Positions 43,897 through 56,159 of a DNA stretch of 64,000 bases are shown here, piece after piece. The notes beneath the pieces are model-generated. The model searched no databases, was not told where the DNA came from, and was given only the letters and a program-made list of their open reading frames with translations. The DNA comes from Eulemur rufifrons. Taxonomy: Eukaryota; Chordata; Mammalia; Primates; Lemuridae. Each line of letters begins with the position of its first letter. Position 1 is the first letter of the stretch. Both the position numbers and the translations under genes were made by a program. The DNA lies in the NCBI RefSeq assembly GCF_041146395.1, contig NC_090989.1, forward strand, positions 173,879,501-173,943,500, written 5' to 3'.

Positions 43897-44420
43897 GACC
43901 TCTTTTTGATGCTTCCAGGAACAACCTCCCTTGGGTGGCGGGGTCCAAGATAAGCCTAACTAATATTGAACACCACTCCCTAACAGATGGCATTCTGGGG
44001 TGGCTTCCAAGACGTTACTTTTAAAGTGACATCTATACCATTCAGGGAACAGTAGCTGGGGAGAATGCTGCCGAGAGAGTTGGATGGAAGTTGAGGGCCT
44101 ATATCGAGAAGTGTGATTGCCATTCATTTATCCTCTGAATTCCCTTGTATTCTGAAGCTCAACAAAAAGAGAACAATGTCTCCAGAGCTGGACCTCAAGT
44201 CAGAACTGAGAAAGATAACACAATCGAGTTAATGTTGTTGAACATTCTTCTTCATTTACAAGTAGCACTTGGAAAATCTGTTTTGCTAAAGGGCAAAGGT
44301 TGCATTGATTCAACTTATCACTTAATAATCTTGAAAAGGGGATTTTATGACAAATATTTCTCAGGAAAAATACCTCTGAATAATGACAAGTAAGCCTTTT
44401 GAATGATTTGAATGGATTGA
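43897..44420. other. Unique intergenic sequence
   Basis: No repeat was recognised. Confidence 0.4.
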
Positions 44421-44424
44421 AGGC

Positions 44425-44476
44425 TGTGTATGCATGTGTGTGTGAGAGAGAGAGACAGAGAGAGAGAAAGAGACCT
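44425..44476 (+). repeat. (TG)n/(GA)n compound microsatellite
   Basis: 'gcatgtgtgtgtgagagaga' continues into 'gagacagagagagagaaaga'. Frames through it are artefacts. Confidence 0.9.
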
Positions 44477-44639
44477 AGAAAGGACCAGAATATGAGAATA
44501 GTTGGGCAAAAGCAGGCAGTGAGCTTGGAAATATTTTTCTGGGAATTGTTCATATTAATAGTTACACTCTTCCTCTTTTCAATCAAGATTCATCTCTCTT
44601 TGTTCAGGTATTATGCTGCTAGGCACTGCAGATGTAGAA

Positions 44640-45068
44640 ACTCATTTATTTAGTAAATATTTACTGAGCACCTATTAATACTTACGATGGTCCAGGCACG
44701 TGGGGATACAATAGTGAGTGAAATCGGACATTGTCTGTGACCCTCATGGAGCTTACAGTCTGAGAAGGAACAGAGATGATTAAATCATCATGCAAATAAA
44801 TATGAAATTACAGTGAGGATAACTGAGGAAAGTTACAAGAATCATGAGATTATTTAACTTAGGGATATAATGTCTAGGGTGTCAGGGATATTATAGGGTC
44901 AAATTTGTGTTTTGAAAGCATTACTCTGGCTTCAATGTTGATAAGAAGGTTGATAATGATTACAGAGAACAAGTTAGAAGGCAACTAAGGAGGCCCCAGC
45001 AAGAAATGTTGGTAACTTAGACCAGGAGGTGACAGTGGCCATAGAAGTGGACCAATTTGAGGAATCTT
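44640..45068 (+). repeat. Dispersed mammalian repeat, unnamed family
   Basis: 'aaatatttactgagcaccta', 'tccaggcacgtggggataca', 'ctcatggagcttacagtctg', 'gcattactctggcttcaatg', 'gcaactaaggaggccccagc' and 'ttagaccaggaggtgacagt' show the full order from 5' to middle. Confidence 0.65.
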
Positions 45069-45720
45069 CAGGAGGTAAGCTCAGCTGAACTTGCTCAACA
45101 ACTGGGTGAGAGGGAAGAGGGAAGTGATGTCAAGAATGAAATCCTCAGTTTTAGGCCTCCTTACACGGCCTCCATGTCCTTCCAAATACACCACACAAAC
45201 AAAATGAAGTATAAGTCCCAGCACAGGCAAAATTATGGCAGAGAGAAATGGGACTTGATGAAATGTCCCATCACTGACCCTGAAGCCCAATTCCCTGAGT
45301 GCCCAGCACTTGAAGATTAGAGTATAATGTATTTCTTGCATGATCTGTGGCCAAAGTCAACACAAGTACCCAGAGTAAAATGTACAACTTGAGGACACAG
45401 TTTGGGTACTCTGGCCCCAGGAGCCAGCCCTGACTGTGGACGTCAAGCTCTCATGTGGTCTCATGATCTTCTTCAATCCACCCCAAATACTTGACACTCT
45501 TGTCAGAGCTATTTGCAAAGCCTGGGGGATGTCACGTAACAGCATGCTCTTCAAGGACTCAGCTTTGCAACTTAATGAAGAGCAACTTTTATGACTTCAG
45601 CTGTGTTTAGCGTTTATTATTTCTCAGACTGTGTTAGAGTTTTGGCTTCATTATAAGAGTATATTCATTTAAGTTATATAGCTTAAAACTCTATAAATAT
45701 AACTGTCAAAAGAGTTATAA
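45069..45720. other. Unique intergenic sequence
   Basis: Frames of 86-87 codons lie on both strands at about 45057-45341 and mirror each other. No domain was recognised. Confidence 0.4.
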
Positions 45721-45724
45721 GGAT

Positions 45725-45865
45725 GCACATTTAGCGAGCATTTATTAATATCTCTTATAGAGGAAAAAACTGAGGCTTATAAATATTAACTGACTTGCTG
45801 GTGGACTCAGAGATACTCATCATTATTCAAAGCTTATATTTATATCCAGGAGACTTCTTCCTTCA
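45725..45865 (-). mobile_element. MIR SINE, antisense
   Basis: 'tatctcttatagaggaaaaa', 'actgaggcttataaatatta' and 'actgacttgctggtggactc' follow antisense MIR. Confidence 0.6.
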
Positions 45866-45867
45866 AC

Positions 45868-46625
45868 AAATATTTATTGAGTATCTACTATATGTCGGGA
45901 ATATTTCCAAGCTAATAATATAATCTAATAAAAAAAAGTCCTGCTCTCATGAAGCTTATGCTGTATTTGGAAACATAACTACACAAAAAACAAATACTAT
46001 AATTTGATTTAATACCATGAAAAATAACACAGGACAATGGGATAGAAGGTGATAGTGGCACATTAGGAAGGATGCTTGGTCAAAGAAGTCCTTTGTAAAG
46101 AAACGATACCTGAGCTGAGACAGGATCAATGGCAAGGAATTCAGGGGCGGGGGGAAGCCTTCCAGGTGGGGGAAGTGCAAAGGTCCTCGGCAGATTTTAC
46201 AAGAGGAGAAAGGAAGCTGGCGTTGTCGGAGTGCCCTGAACCCTGGAAAAAAGGGTACAATTGGAGCCAAGAGATTAGAGACTCTTTTGGGCCACAGTAA
46301 AGAATTTGGATCTTATTCTAAGTGCAACAGAAAGCCACCAGAGGGTTTTAAGCAGGAAAGTCACGTGGTCTGAGTAGTATTGAAGGCTATCATTCTAGTT
46401 CCTGTGTGGAGAATGGACAAGGTAGGGACACAGAGTATAAGAGAAAAGTCAGCAGAGGAGAAAGGCTGGGGGTTTGGACCAGGTTGTAGGAGCAGAGATA
46501 CAGAGAAGTGGGTGAATTGGGGACATCTTTTGGATGGGAACTGACAGGGTTTGCTGGGGGACTAGACGTGGGGGGTAAAGGTAAAACAGAAGCAAAGACA
46601 ACCTCTATCTAGGTTTTTGACCACA
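45868..46625 (+). repeat. Dispersed mammalian repeat, unnamed family, longest copy
   Basis: 'caaatatttattgagtatct', 'cctgctctcatgaagcttat', 'gataccTgagctgagacagg'-type text, 'gggggaagtgcaaaggtcct', 'tggatcttattctaagtgca', 'ccagagggttttaagcagga', 'ggtctgagtagtattgaagg' and 'ctgacagggtttgctggggg' cover about 750 bp. It is a good template for defining the family. Confidence 0.65.
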
Positions 46626-47545
46626 GTAATTAAATCATGAGTTCTATACTAAGGATTCAATCCAGGTCTCCTGAATACTCCAGCAATCTCTTTTGAAAGA
46701 CAAGTGTCTAATTGTCTGTTCTGGTGAGGAATTCTCCCTATTGAAGTGTTATCTTACTATTCTATCTGCAGGAAGCAGGAAGGGAAGGAGAGAGAGAGAG
46801 AAATTTTTACAAGTTGCATTTCAATTCAGGTTCATCTACTCCAAACCTTCTGACGTTGTTAAAAGCTGTGGATTCATTATGGGCATTGGCCCTGCCGATG
46901 ACAGTGTCTGTCTTGGTGTCCACTTCCTTAGATTTAAAGAAGACAGAGAGTCTGACAACAGGGGCCTGACTGGCCTTCTTGTTGCCCACTACTGACCTTT
47001 GTCCACAGCCCACTTCCTGGATCCGGCTTCATGACTTGGCCAAGAAGACTTTGCGTATGTGTCCTGACAGCATGTGGTGACAGATTGGGTTCCAGAAGGA
47101 GGTCAAGGACGTCTGATGGTCCCCAGGGGCCAGAGGATGACAGCCTGGCCCCTTTGGCTCCCTGCCTTCTACAGAGTCAGCCAAGCCCCAGGACCCAGGG
47201 CTGTGGCGAAGCTGGGTCACCACTGTGGTTTGGACAGAGAGCAGGGTGGGGTGCACTGTCCCCCAGGCTGCTCCGGAGTTGGCTTCAGACAAGAGACTAA
47301 GGTCAGGCATGTGGTCAAAATTACACATGTGTTCCTGGCAGAACTCACATCAGGATTTATGAAAATAGATTTTATAACTTCAGCTGTGCCTGGCAATGAT
47401 AATTTCTGGGTTGAAGATGCCGGAGGGTCCCTGGGATATATTCTTACTGAGGATGGAAATCTGAACCCTTTACACTGAGTGAGTCATCCTTACTCCTCGA
47501 AACTTTGTAAAGTCTCTGGTTTGGGCATAGAGGAGAGTTCCAATC
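46626..47545. other. Unique, relatively GC-rich sequence
   Basis: A 134-codon plus frame (47074-47478) and a 99-codon minus frame (47029-47328) overlap here. I recognise no protein in either, and base composition alone explains them. Confidence 0.45.
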
Positions 47546-47547
47546 AG

Positions 47548-47900
47548 TCAGGATCCTGGCAGGAAACAAGATTCACCTCTGATGATTCAAATGAAGAGAA
47601 TTAATGAAGAAGCTACTTGCAGAGGTGTGGGCTGGGCTGAGGGAACCAACAAGGAATAGGGCCACCTAGCAACAGGGGCAAGCTGTTACCACCCTAGGGT
47701 TGAAGGGGACAAGGGGAGGACCTGTGCTGTTACCTGAGCCAGGTGACAACTGGAACCACAGAGCAGGTGTCCCCCAGTGGGTGCTGGGGTCACACAGAGG
47801 GAAGCAGTGACTACCAGGGAAGTGGCGCAGTGTGGGACAGAGTAGGAAGGAATACCCACCCACTCTCCTGTCATCTCCCATCCGGGAGGCAGGAGGGAGA
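47548..47900. repeat. Unclassified dispersed repeat
   Basis: 'caggatcctggcaggaaaca', 'ttgcagaggtgtgggctggg', 'accaacaaggaatagggcca' and 'caagctgttaccaccctagg' are words of a common primate repeat I cannot name. Confidence 0.45.
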
Positions 47901-48245
47901 AAAGGGGAGAGATTGGATCAGGAGAGGCAGATGAAGAATCACCAGCACAAGAGAGAAAATCATTCCCCAAATCATAGGATCTGCATCGTCTTCAAACACG
48001 TGCACACACGTGTGTGCGCACACGGCCCTCCTCCCAAAAAAGACCAACTTTGTATTTTTTAACATTATCCTGGAGGCAGTGTTGTGTATGTTTATAACAC
48101 AATTATGTCTTTGGTTACATATCCTATCAGTAAAAAAAAATGTATATACACACACACATATATATATATGGGAACCCAAAATTAGCATATTTATTAATTG
48201 TATATAGTATATATGTATTACCATGCTAATGTGTTGTGCAAAGTA
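47901..48245. other. Unique sequence with CA/TA-type microsatellites
   Basis: 'acacgtgcacacacgtgtgt' (about 47997-48016) is palindromic and alternating. 'tatatacacacacacatata' lies near 48142-48161. Confidence 0.55.
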
Positions 48246-48375
48246 TAGCACACTGCGTAAGAGCATGGATTTGCTACCTCAGCTTCTTCCTACATTTGTT
48301 GGGAGAAAGAAATGAGTATCTATAGAGGACTTAGAACAACGGCTGGCATGAAGCAAGCAGAGTATGTGGTACATG
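48246..48375 (+). mobile_element. MIR SINE with internal deletion
   Basis: 'gcacactgcgtaagagcatg' with 'gatttgctacctcagcttct' gives the 5' part. 'acttagaacaacggctggca' gives the 3' part. The core is missing. Confidence 0.55.
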
Positions 48376-48547
48376 ACGGTATATAACTTAATACCCCAAA
48401 ATAAAAGTTTTATAAGGCTAAGATCAGAATATAGAAATAAAGGTTGAATATGTTTTCCCAGACCCCATCTGCACACCTCCTTCAGGGTGTACACTCCCCA
48501 CTTTGGAGACCACCAGCTAAAAGTTAGTATTTGCAACGGGCAGCCTG

Positions 48548-48732
48548 TCCCGCTGTGCTAGCTTGAGGAACTTCACCTCTCCCAGCTTCATTGCCCTCGT
48601 CTGTAAAATGACAGTAGTTAACTGTTCCTGCTTTATAAGGTTGTTGGAGGATTACACTACATCCAAACACTTATCCCAGTCCCTGCCTGGCACATCAGTA
48701 CTTAGTAAAATGTTACATGTGATTATTGTTAC
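48548..48732 (+). mobile_element. MIR SINE, 3' two thirds
   Basis: 'cgtctgtaaaatgacagtag', 'ataaggttgttggaggatta' and 'tccctgcctggcacatcagt' match sense MIR. Confidence 0.8.
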
Positions 48733-48734
48733 AA

Positions 48735-49622
48735 AAGTAATGCTCATTGTATTAAAATCAGCAAAGAGAAAAAAATAAAAATTGTCCATAATCCTACAGA
48801 ATCAAATGTGATCATTGTAAAAAATATTGGCATATACTTTTTTGAAGCCTTCTTCTAAAGTTTATATAAACACATACACACACATATTTTGCATAATTGG
48901 AATCATATCGTATATTCTGTTGTGGACCTTTTTTTAATGGCTGTAAAGTATAACATCTTATAGGGTCGGAATAATTTATTCATTCAATCCTGCTGTTGAT
49001 CATTTATGCTTCTTTCCAATTTTTTTTTTTTATTTTAAGTAACCCTGGGATGAATAATCATTTTTAACAGCTTCATTGGGATGTAATTTACATCTCATAA
49101 AACTCACCCATTTAATGTGTACAGTTCAATGGTTTTTAATGTATTCAGAGTTTTGCAACCATCACCACAAACTAAGTTTAGAATATTTTTGTCATTCTAA
49201 AAAGGAATCTATACCCAGTAGAGTCATCCCCCTCCCAGACCCAGCCCATCTCCAATCTACAATCTGTTTCTATAGATTTTCCCATTCTGGACACATCAGA
49301 TAAATGTGATCATACAATATATGGTCTTTTGTGTCTGGCCTCTTTCACTTAACATAACATTTTTGACATTCGTTCATGTTATAGCTCTACCAATACTTCA
49401 TTCCTTTTTATTGCTGCATATTCCGTGGTATGGATATACCACATTTTACTTATCCATTCATCAGCAATAGATATTTGGGTTGTTTCCAAGAAGAATAATC
49501 TTATAGGTTAATCTTCACACACATCTTAATTAGTTCCTTTGAATGCATTCCTAGACATGAAAATGGTAGGACAAAGATTATGCACATAATTTGCAGACTT
49601 TTGAATATCAAACACTTCTAAT
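48735..49622 (-). mobile_element. L1M fragment, antisense, interrupted by a second L1
   Basis: 'ccataatcctacagaatcaa', 'cataattggaatcatatcgt' and 'ttaatggctgtaaagtataa' lead to 49050. The element resumes near 49483 with 'gaataatcttataggttaat', 'tgcattcctagacatgaaaa' and 'tggtaggacaaagattatgc'. The two halves are contiguous in the antisense L1 consensus. Confidence 0.7.
49055..49482 (-). mobile_element. L1M 3' region nested within another L1M, antisense
   Basis: 'tttaacagcttcattgggat', 'gcaaccatcaccacaaacta', 'cccattctggacacatcaga', 'ggtcttttgtgtctggcctc' and 'atagatatttgggttgtttc' form an antisense L1 3' end of a different subfamily. Confidence 0.75.
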
Positions 49623-51283
49623 TCAATCTTTATCTCTCCCTAGAGCATATTAACTACTTCCTTTCTCATCTGGAGGATCATGCTCTTCAGCCTATGCACT
49701 ACAGAACTTTTCCTTTGTGTTCCTTGTGATGCCTGGAGATATCTGCAATTTCCAATCTTCGAAATCGCCATCCCTCTGGGATTCTATCCTATTTTGGATG
49801 TCAGAGACCCTGACGGATAGTGATACTCCTAAACAGAACAAATAGTATTTACTTGTATCATTCTTTATCATTCTCAACCAGAAACCCCCTGTAGCATGGC
49901 GTTAATGAAAATCAAGGGACACTTGTAAGTGGCAGACAGTCTCTTTAAAGTGTCTTTGTCCTTTTAAGCACATGTTTCCACTATCCACCTCTTGCAAGTG
50001 GTTAATATCTAGAAAATTCATTTCTGAAGTCAGTGGAATTTTGACCCAAAGTTTCACAGCACATAGGAAGCTAAGTATCATTAGGCTTATAATCTTACTT
50101 ATTTAAAACATGTTTTAGATAAACTGACTTTTCTCCTCCTTAAGAATTTCAAGGTAAGTGAAAATTTGTTTTCTGCATGCTGTGGGTTTTAATCCAACAT
50201 AGCTGTTAAACTCTCGGGGCGGCCTCCCGGGTAAAATCTACTCACACTTTTTCTTTATTATATGAAAGGATCCTGTGGAGAAGGCAGCTGGTGAGTAAAC
50301 ACCAAGCTTAAGCCTTAGTCAGTGTGAATCCTGGATAATGTTTACAAATAGAATGGTCTCTGCAGCAACCAACCAACAGTAGATAAGAGAGCTGCCTCAT
50401 TTACAGCTGCGTTTAATCTTTCCAAAGCCTGCAAAATATTCCTTGAGTGATAGTGAATAGGGATGGCGAATTGTGCTCTCACCTTCACCCCTGGAGACTC
50501 CTCCTCCACTGACCTCTCCAGTCACAAGCAACAAAAGTGATTAAGAATACTCAGTTCTTTGTGCAAAAACCATTCACTGCACCCTCGCCAGGCTCCCCAA
50601 TGTTGTCATTGGTGCTGCAAATGGATCTGCCCTGATCTTTATTCCATTTCCTCATGCAAACAACGACATGCATTTATGTTGAGAAGAAAGTCTGGCGGGG
50701 ACTAATAAGTGTTGGACCTCTCTTACATGTCAGTTACAAGAGAAACTTTTTATACAGGATATCCAATTTCAATCTAACAACTGTCCACAAAATAGGTACC
50801 ATTATGTCCATTCTAAGGATGAGAAAATTGAGGGATAGTTGTGCTGTGCCTTCTGGCAGCCGAAATGTAAAAAACAAAATTCTGATTATATACAGACTTC
50901 TTGTGAATGGACTTAGGAAGTACATTAATTCTAAGAGTAAATAAAGGTAATCCTACTGCCAAATTCTTACCTCTCAGTTGGAGACAGCACACACTGTGGT
51001 GGCCAAAGCCTTTTAAAATAAATGTTTCAATGCTGTACTTTCCAAGGTGTGGTTTTCAGAGAAAACATCCAGAAAAAAACCAAAAATGCAGAAGGTTCTA
51101 TGATGAAGAAATTTAGGAAATGTTAGATTAAATCAAGTTACACAGGATTCCTGATTGCAGACCTTCTCAGAGGCCCTAACACAGGAATGTGTACTGTGAG
51201 GCCCCAAGATGGATAAAGCATAAATATTACTTGTGTGGAACACGAATAGCATTTTAAACAGCTATTTTTTTTTTTGTGACACA
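49623..51283. other. Long unique interval
   Basis: About 1.6 kb with no recognisable repeat. A short CpG patch 'ctcggggcggcctcccgggt' lies at 50214-50233. No coding exon was recognised; frames are 96 codons or fewer. Confidence 0.45.
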
Positions 51284-51284
51284 C

Positions 51285-52112
<828 letters not shown>

Positions 52113-52970
52113 GTGTTTCTTGTTCTAGTCTTTGATTTTTAAAAAACAGCATAATAATATAATATGATTCTGTGAAGTCAAGAGTGGCTCATGTATGCAA
52201 CCTTCTGATGGTCTGGCCTGGTGCAAAGACAGAAGAATTTAGAGTTCTGGAGAACTATAGATCTAAGTCCTAAAAAAAATATTATCAGAGGTTGTTTAAA
52301 CTAGAGGGAGAAAGCATAGATTATCTTTTCAGAAATAAGAAAAATTAAGGTTTTAAGAAATCATATTTCTTTTAGGAAGTAAAGGGGTTGGGATTAATAA
52401 TTGTGCACATGTTCTTACCCAGGAAACCTCTAAGAACAGAGATTTCTTATATTAATAACCTTTGATCCTTACTTGAAAACTTGAAGTAAATTGCTTTATT
52501 CACCCTGGTTCACAAGCAATGGTTTTGCTTCCTCACGACCTTGTACTGTACTTAATTTCTGCCAAATAGCATTTAACTAACTCTAAGACTTTAAAAGTTG
52601 TTTTTCCTCCTGAACAGACTTCTTCTTCTTCCTTTTTGTTTACTGAGTGGAAAAAACTAATATAATAGATGGTAACTTTTTATGTAACAAGAAATAAAAT
52701 TTTTATTTTTTAAACAGAGGTTAATGTGTAGTTGGAATTCAATGATAGAACTTGATATAATAGAAGTCCTTCCGTATTTTGTTCAACAGCTTTACGGATA
52801 ATGTGTTCCATATTTTTTTAAATCAATTTTATCAGTAGGGTTCAATCTCAGAGCAGGCTGGACAAACTTCCTTAAGGCCAAATTACTACTGGGACATCAC
52901 CAGATTTTGCATTATATGATCCTCCTTTGAGATAGAGCAGAGCAATACGTTATAGCCACCAGCCATGCTA
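52113..52970. other. Unique, AT-rich intergenic sequence
   Basis: No repeat was recognised. Confidence 0.4.
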
Positions 52971-52974
52971 AAAT

Positions 52975-53178
52975 GCCACCACTCTGGGTCAGGCACTGTA
53001 CATACAGTATGTCATTTGATCGTCACAACAACCTATAAGGCGGATACTGCTGCTATCTCCACTTTATAGATAAACCGAGGCACAGGAAGTAACTCTCTCA
53101 AGACCATACAGCAAGGATATTGCAGAGCCAGAATTGGCAGAGAAGGCTTATTCTCTAGACTAGGCCTTGAATTCCTTC
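52975..53178 (-). mobile_element. MIR SINE, antisense, near full length
   Basis: 'ggtcaggcactgtacataca', 'tgatcgtcacaacaacctat', 'ctccactttatagataaacc' and 'gaggcacaggaagtaactct' then 'cagagccagaattggcagag' follow antisense MIR. Confidence 0.85.
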
Positions 53179-53218
53179 AAACCCAAGGCAATGTAACCAA
53201 CTGTAGAGCACAGAGCTT

Positions 53219-53455
53219 TTGTCTCCGCTCCCTCCTCGTTATATCAACCAACATCTGGATGATCCCTGCTGTTCACGGCCCGCTGCAGCAGGGGGGTTTG
53301 TTCTCCCACATCGGAGCAATCCTGCCCCAGAATCGGCACAGCTCTCCAGGCCAAGCTCCAGGACGCAGGTGACGATTTCAAGAAAGGAGAGATTCCGATC
53401 CTTTCGCTACCTCTCTGTGACAGAAGTGATCACGGACAGTGATGTCGAATCATAA
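53219..53455 (+). CDS. Candidate coding fragment or terminal exon, unidentified
   Basis: An open frame of 78 codons ends at TAA (53453-53455). The predicted tail reads ERFRSFRYLSVTEVITDSD, a mixed, non-repetitive sequence. CpGs are far denser than in the flanks ('cacggcccgctgcag', 'cacatcggagcaatcc', 'cgatcctttcgctac'), and no repeat family explains the block. The frame has no ATG: it opens with TTG after an in-frame TAG at 53204. A real gene would therefore have to enter by splicing, for example at the 'cccgctgcag' acceptor-like site at 53278-53287. I do not recognise the protein. It may instead be a processed fragment or chance. Confidence 0.22.
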   Translation: MSPLPPRYINQHLDDPCCSRPAAAGGFVLPHRSNPAPESAQLSRPSSRTQVTISRKERFRSFRYLSVTEVITDSDVES

Positions 53456-53840
53456 TTCTGTGTCCTCACTGGAGAACGGTTGAACAGGCAGGTCCCTTGC
53501 CAAGTTCTAATAGAAACAGTCACCAGAATTTTCCCTCGGGAATTTTTACTAACATTAGTTATTCCCTATGTTGTAATATGTAGAGACAATCATCTGGTTA
53601 GGAATACAAAGAACTCAGTATGACAAGTTATCCATTTCCCCTTTTTTGTCAAGGGGCTGGAAGTGAGTCATTACATAAATCCTGAATGTTAGGGCATCTT
53701 CAGGCCCCTAAAGAGAAATTTGACCAAAGGATTCCCCGAAATGCACGTTTAATTTGATTCTAGTCCTGAGGGCATCTGGTCATTTGCATTTATCTTCTGC
53801 AGCTGTGTAAACTCATCTACTGCTGGAAAAAGAAACCTTA
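53456..53840. other. Unique intergenic sequence
   Basis: Nothing was recognised. If the preceding frame were a terminal exon this would be its 3' UTR, but no AATAAA signal is evident close by. Confidence 0.4.
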
Positions 53841-53842
53841 TA

Positions 53843-55479
53843 CAGGCACCTCATTTTATTGCACTTTGCAGATATTGCGTTTTTTACAAATTGAAGGTTT
53901 GTGGCAAACCTGCATCAGGCAAGTGGATCAGTGCCATTTTTCCAACAGCATGTACTCACTTTGTGTCTCTCTGTCACATTTGGGAAATTCTCATAAAATT
54001 TCTAATGTTTTCATTATTACTATATTGATTATGGTGAACTGTGATCAATGATCTTTGATGTTACTGTTGTCATTTTGGTGGGGCACTGTGAACCATGCTC
54101 ATGTAAGATGGCAAACTTGATCAACAAACGTTGATCTCTTGTTAGGAGGTTGATTCTCTTGTTAGGAGCTAAAGCAGTTGGTGACTTTAAGTTGAAGCCA
54201 ATGCTCATCGACTAATCCAAAATCCTAGGACCCTTAAGAACTATGCTAAATCTACTCTGCCTGTGCTCTAGAAATGAAGCAACAAAGCCTGGATGACAGC
54301 ATATCTGTTTATAGCAAGGTTTACTAAACATTTTAAATCCACTGTTGAGACCTAGTGCACAGAAAAAAAGATTCCTTTCAAAATATTACTGCTTATTGAC
54401 TCTGGTCACCCAAGAGCTCTGATAGAGATGTACAACGACATTAATGTTGTTTTCATGTCTGTTAACACAACATCCATTCTGCAGCCCAGGGATCAAGGAG
54501 TAAGTTTGACTCTCAAGCCTTACTATTTAAGAAATAAATTTTTCAAGGCTATAGCTTCCATAGAGAGTGATTCCTCTGATGGATCTGGGCAAAGTAAAGT
54601 AGAAAAATCTCTGGAAAGGAGTCACCATTCTAGATGCCATTAAGGACATTTGTGATTCATGGGAGAAGGACAAAATATCCACATAAACAGGAGTTTGGAA
54701 GAAGTTAATTACAACAGTCATGGATGACTTTGAGGGGTTCAAGACTTCAGTGGAGGAAAGAACTTCATATGTGGTGGAATTAGCAAGAGAACTAGAATTA
54801 GAAGTGGAGCCTGAAGATGTGACTGAATTGCTACAATCTCACGATCAAACTTAAATAGATGAGAAGTTGCTTCTCATGGATAAGCAAGGAAAGGTTCCTT
54901 GAGCTAGAATCTACTCCTAGTGCAGATGCTGTGAGCACTGTTGAAATGACAACAAAGGATTTAGACTATTAAATAAACTTAGTTGATAAAGCTGCTACAG
55001 GGTTTGAGAGGACTGACTCCAATTCTGAAAGAAGTTCTACTGTGAGTAAAATACCATCAAACAGCACCACATGCTACAGGGAAATTTTTCATGAAAGGAA
55101 GAGCCATCGATGTGGCAAACTTCATTGTCATCTTACTTTAAGAAATTGCCACAGCCACCACAACCTTCAGCAACCACCACTCTGATCAGTCAACAACCGT
55201 CAACATCACACAGCCTCCACTAGCAAAAAGATTGTAATTCGCTGAAGGCTCAGATGATCGTTAGCATTTTTTAGCAATAAAGTATTTTTAAGTTCAGGTA
55301 TGTACATTTTTTAGACATAATGCATATTTAATATTGCACACTTAATAGACTATAATATAGCATAAACATAGCTTTCATATGCACTGGAAAACCAAAAAAT
55401 TTGTGTGGCTTGCTTTATTGCAATACATGCTTTTTTGTGGTGGTCTGTAACCAAACCTGCAGTATCTCCGAGGTGCCTG
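53843..55479 (+). mobile_element. Tigger1 DNA transposon, internally deleted, transposase dead
   Basis: The ends are inverted repeats (starts 'caggcacctcattttattgc', ends 'gcagtatctccgaggtgcctg') flanked by the TA target duplication at 53841-53842 and 55480-55481. It is 1637 bp against roughly 2.4 kb for Tigger1 as I remember it. The 5' UTR and the N-terminal DNA-binding half of the pogo-like transposase are missing. The DDE catalytic part begins near 54150 ('gactttaagttgaagccaat'). Frames are broken by shifts and stops. Around 54398 the second catalytic Asp codon is followed by a 6-base gap relative to the consensus. A residual 71-codon frame lies at 54428-54643. Confidence 0.95.
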
Positions 55480-55481
55480 TA

Positions 55482-56158
55482 CCTCTCAAGGTCTTCATTT
55501 CCTCCTGAATATTCCTCCAGAACAATTTTGCCTACTTTAAAAGGAGGTTCTGGGATTAAATTATACAATCTTCATAAAGTACTTAGTATATAGTAAACTG
55601 ATAATAACAATAGCTATTTTTGTTATTAGACCAATTCCTTAAAAAACTAGATAGATGACAATATTATAACATAACATGAGAGTATCAGAAGCAATAGCCA
55701 AATGAAGATCAGAAACGAAGTCAGCCACATGGCTATATACAACATATTCAGCAATTTATATCATGGTGATGATTTACAGATGATTTATTTATCTCCTTAA
55801 TATGAATTGCCTTTATATTACTTTTATTATCAGATAAAATAGTAAAGAAGTTTCCATTTGGGGAGGAAAAAACTAAGATGAAATTTAGGCAGTTCTGAAA
55901 TTACAAACCAAGGGTACAACTGGATTCAGCTTTCAAACTCTCAATTTTCATGCACCCTCCAAAGAAGCAAGCCCAGCACCATGAGGGAGCTTGTAATTAT
56001 GGATGGAAATTTACACATCTGAGGCTACAGAGCTCAAAGAGGTGACAGGAAAGCAAAAGGTGTTGATGACCACAGTGGCAGACTCACACTTAGTAATGCC
56101 ACGTGGGGCTCTAAACTCCCACACACTATTCCAGACCACCCACACAGTACACTAACAA
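55482..56158. other. Unique, AT-rich intergenic sequence
   Basis: No repeat was recognised. Confidence 0.4.
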
Positions 56159-56159
56159 G

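Noticed and set aside
47074..47478. 134-codon plus-strand frame
   Set aside because: No recognised protein, overlapped by a 99-codon minus frame, and no intron or promoter signals.
54428..54643. 71-codon transposase-like frame as a domesticated gene
   Set aside because: It is the remains of the Tigger1 DDE region, with frameshifts on both sides and intact transposon ends around it.
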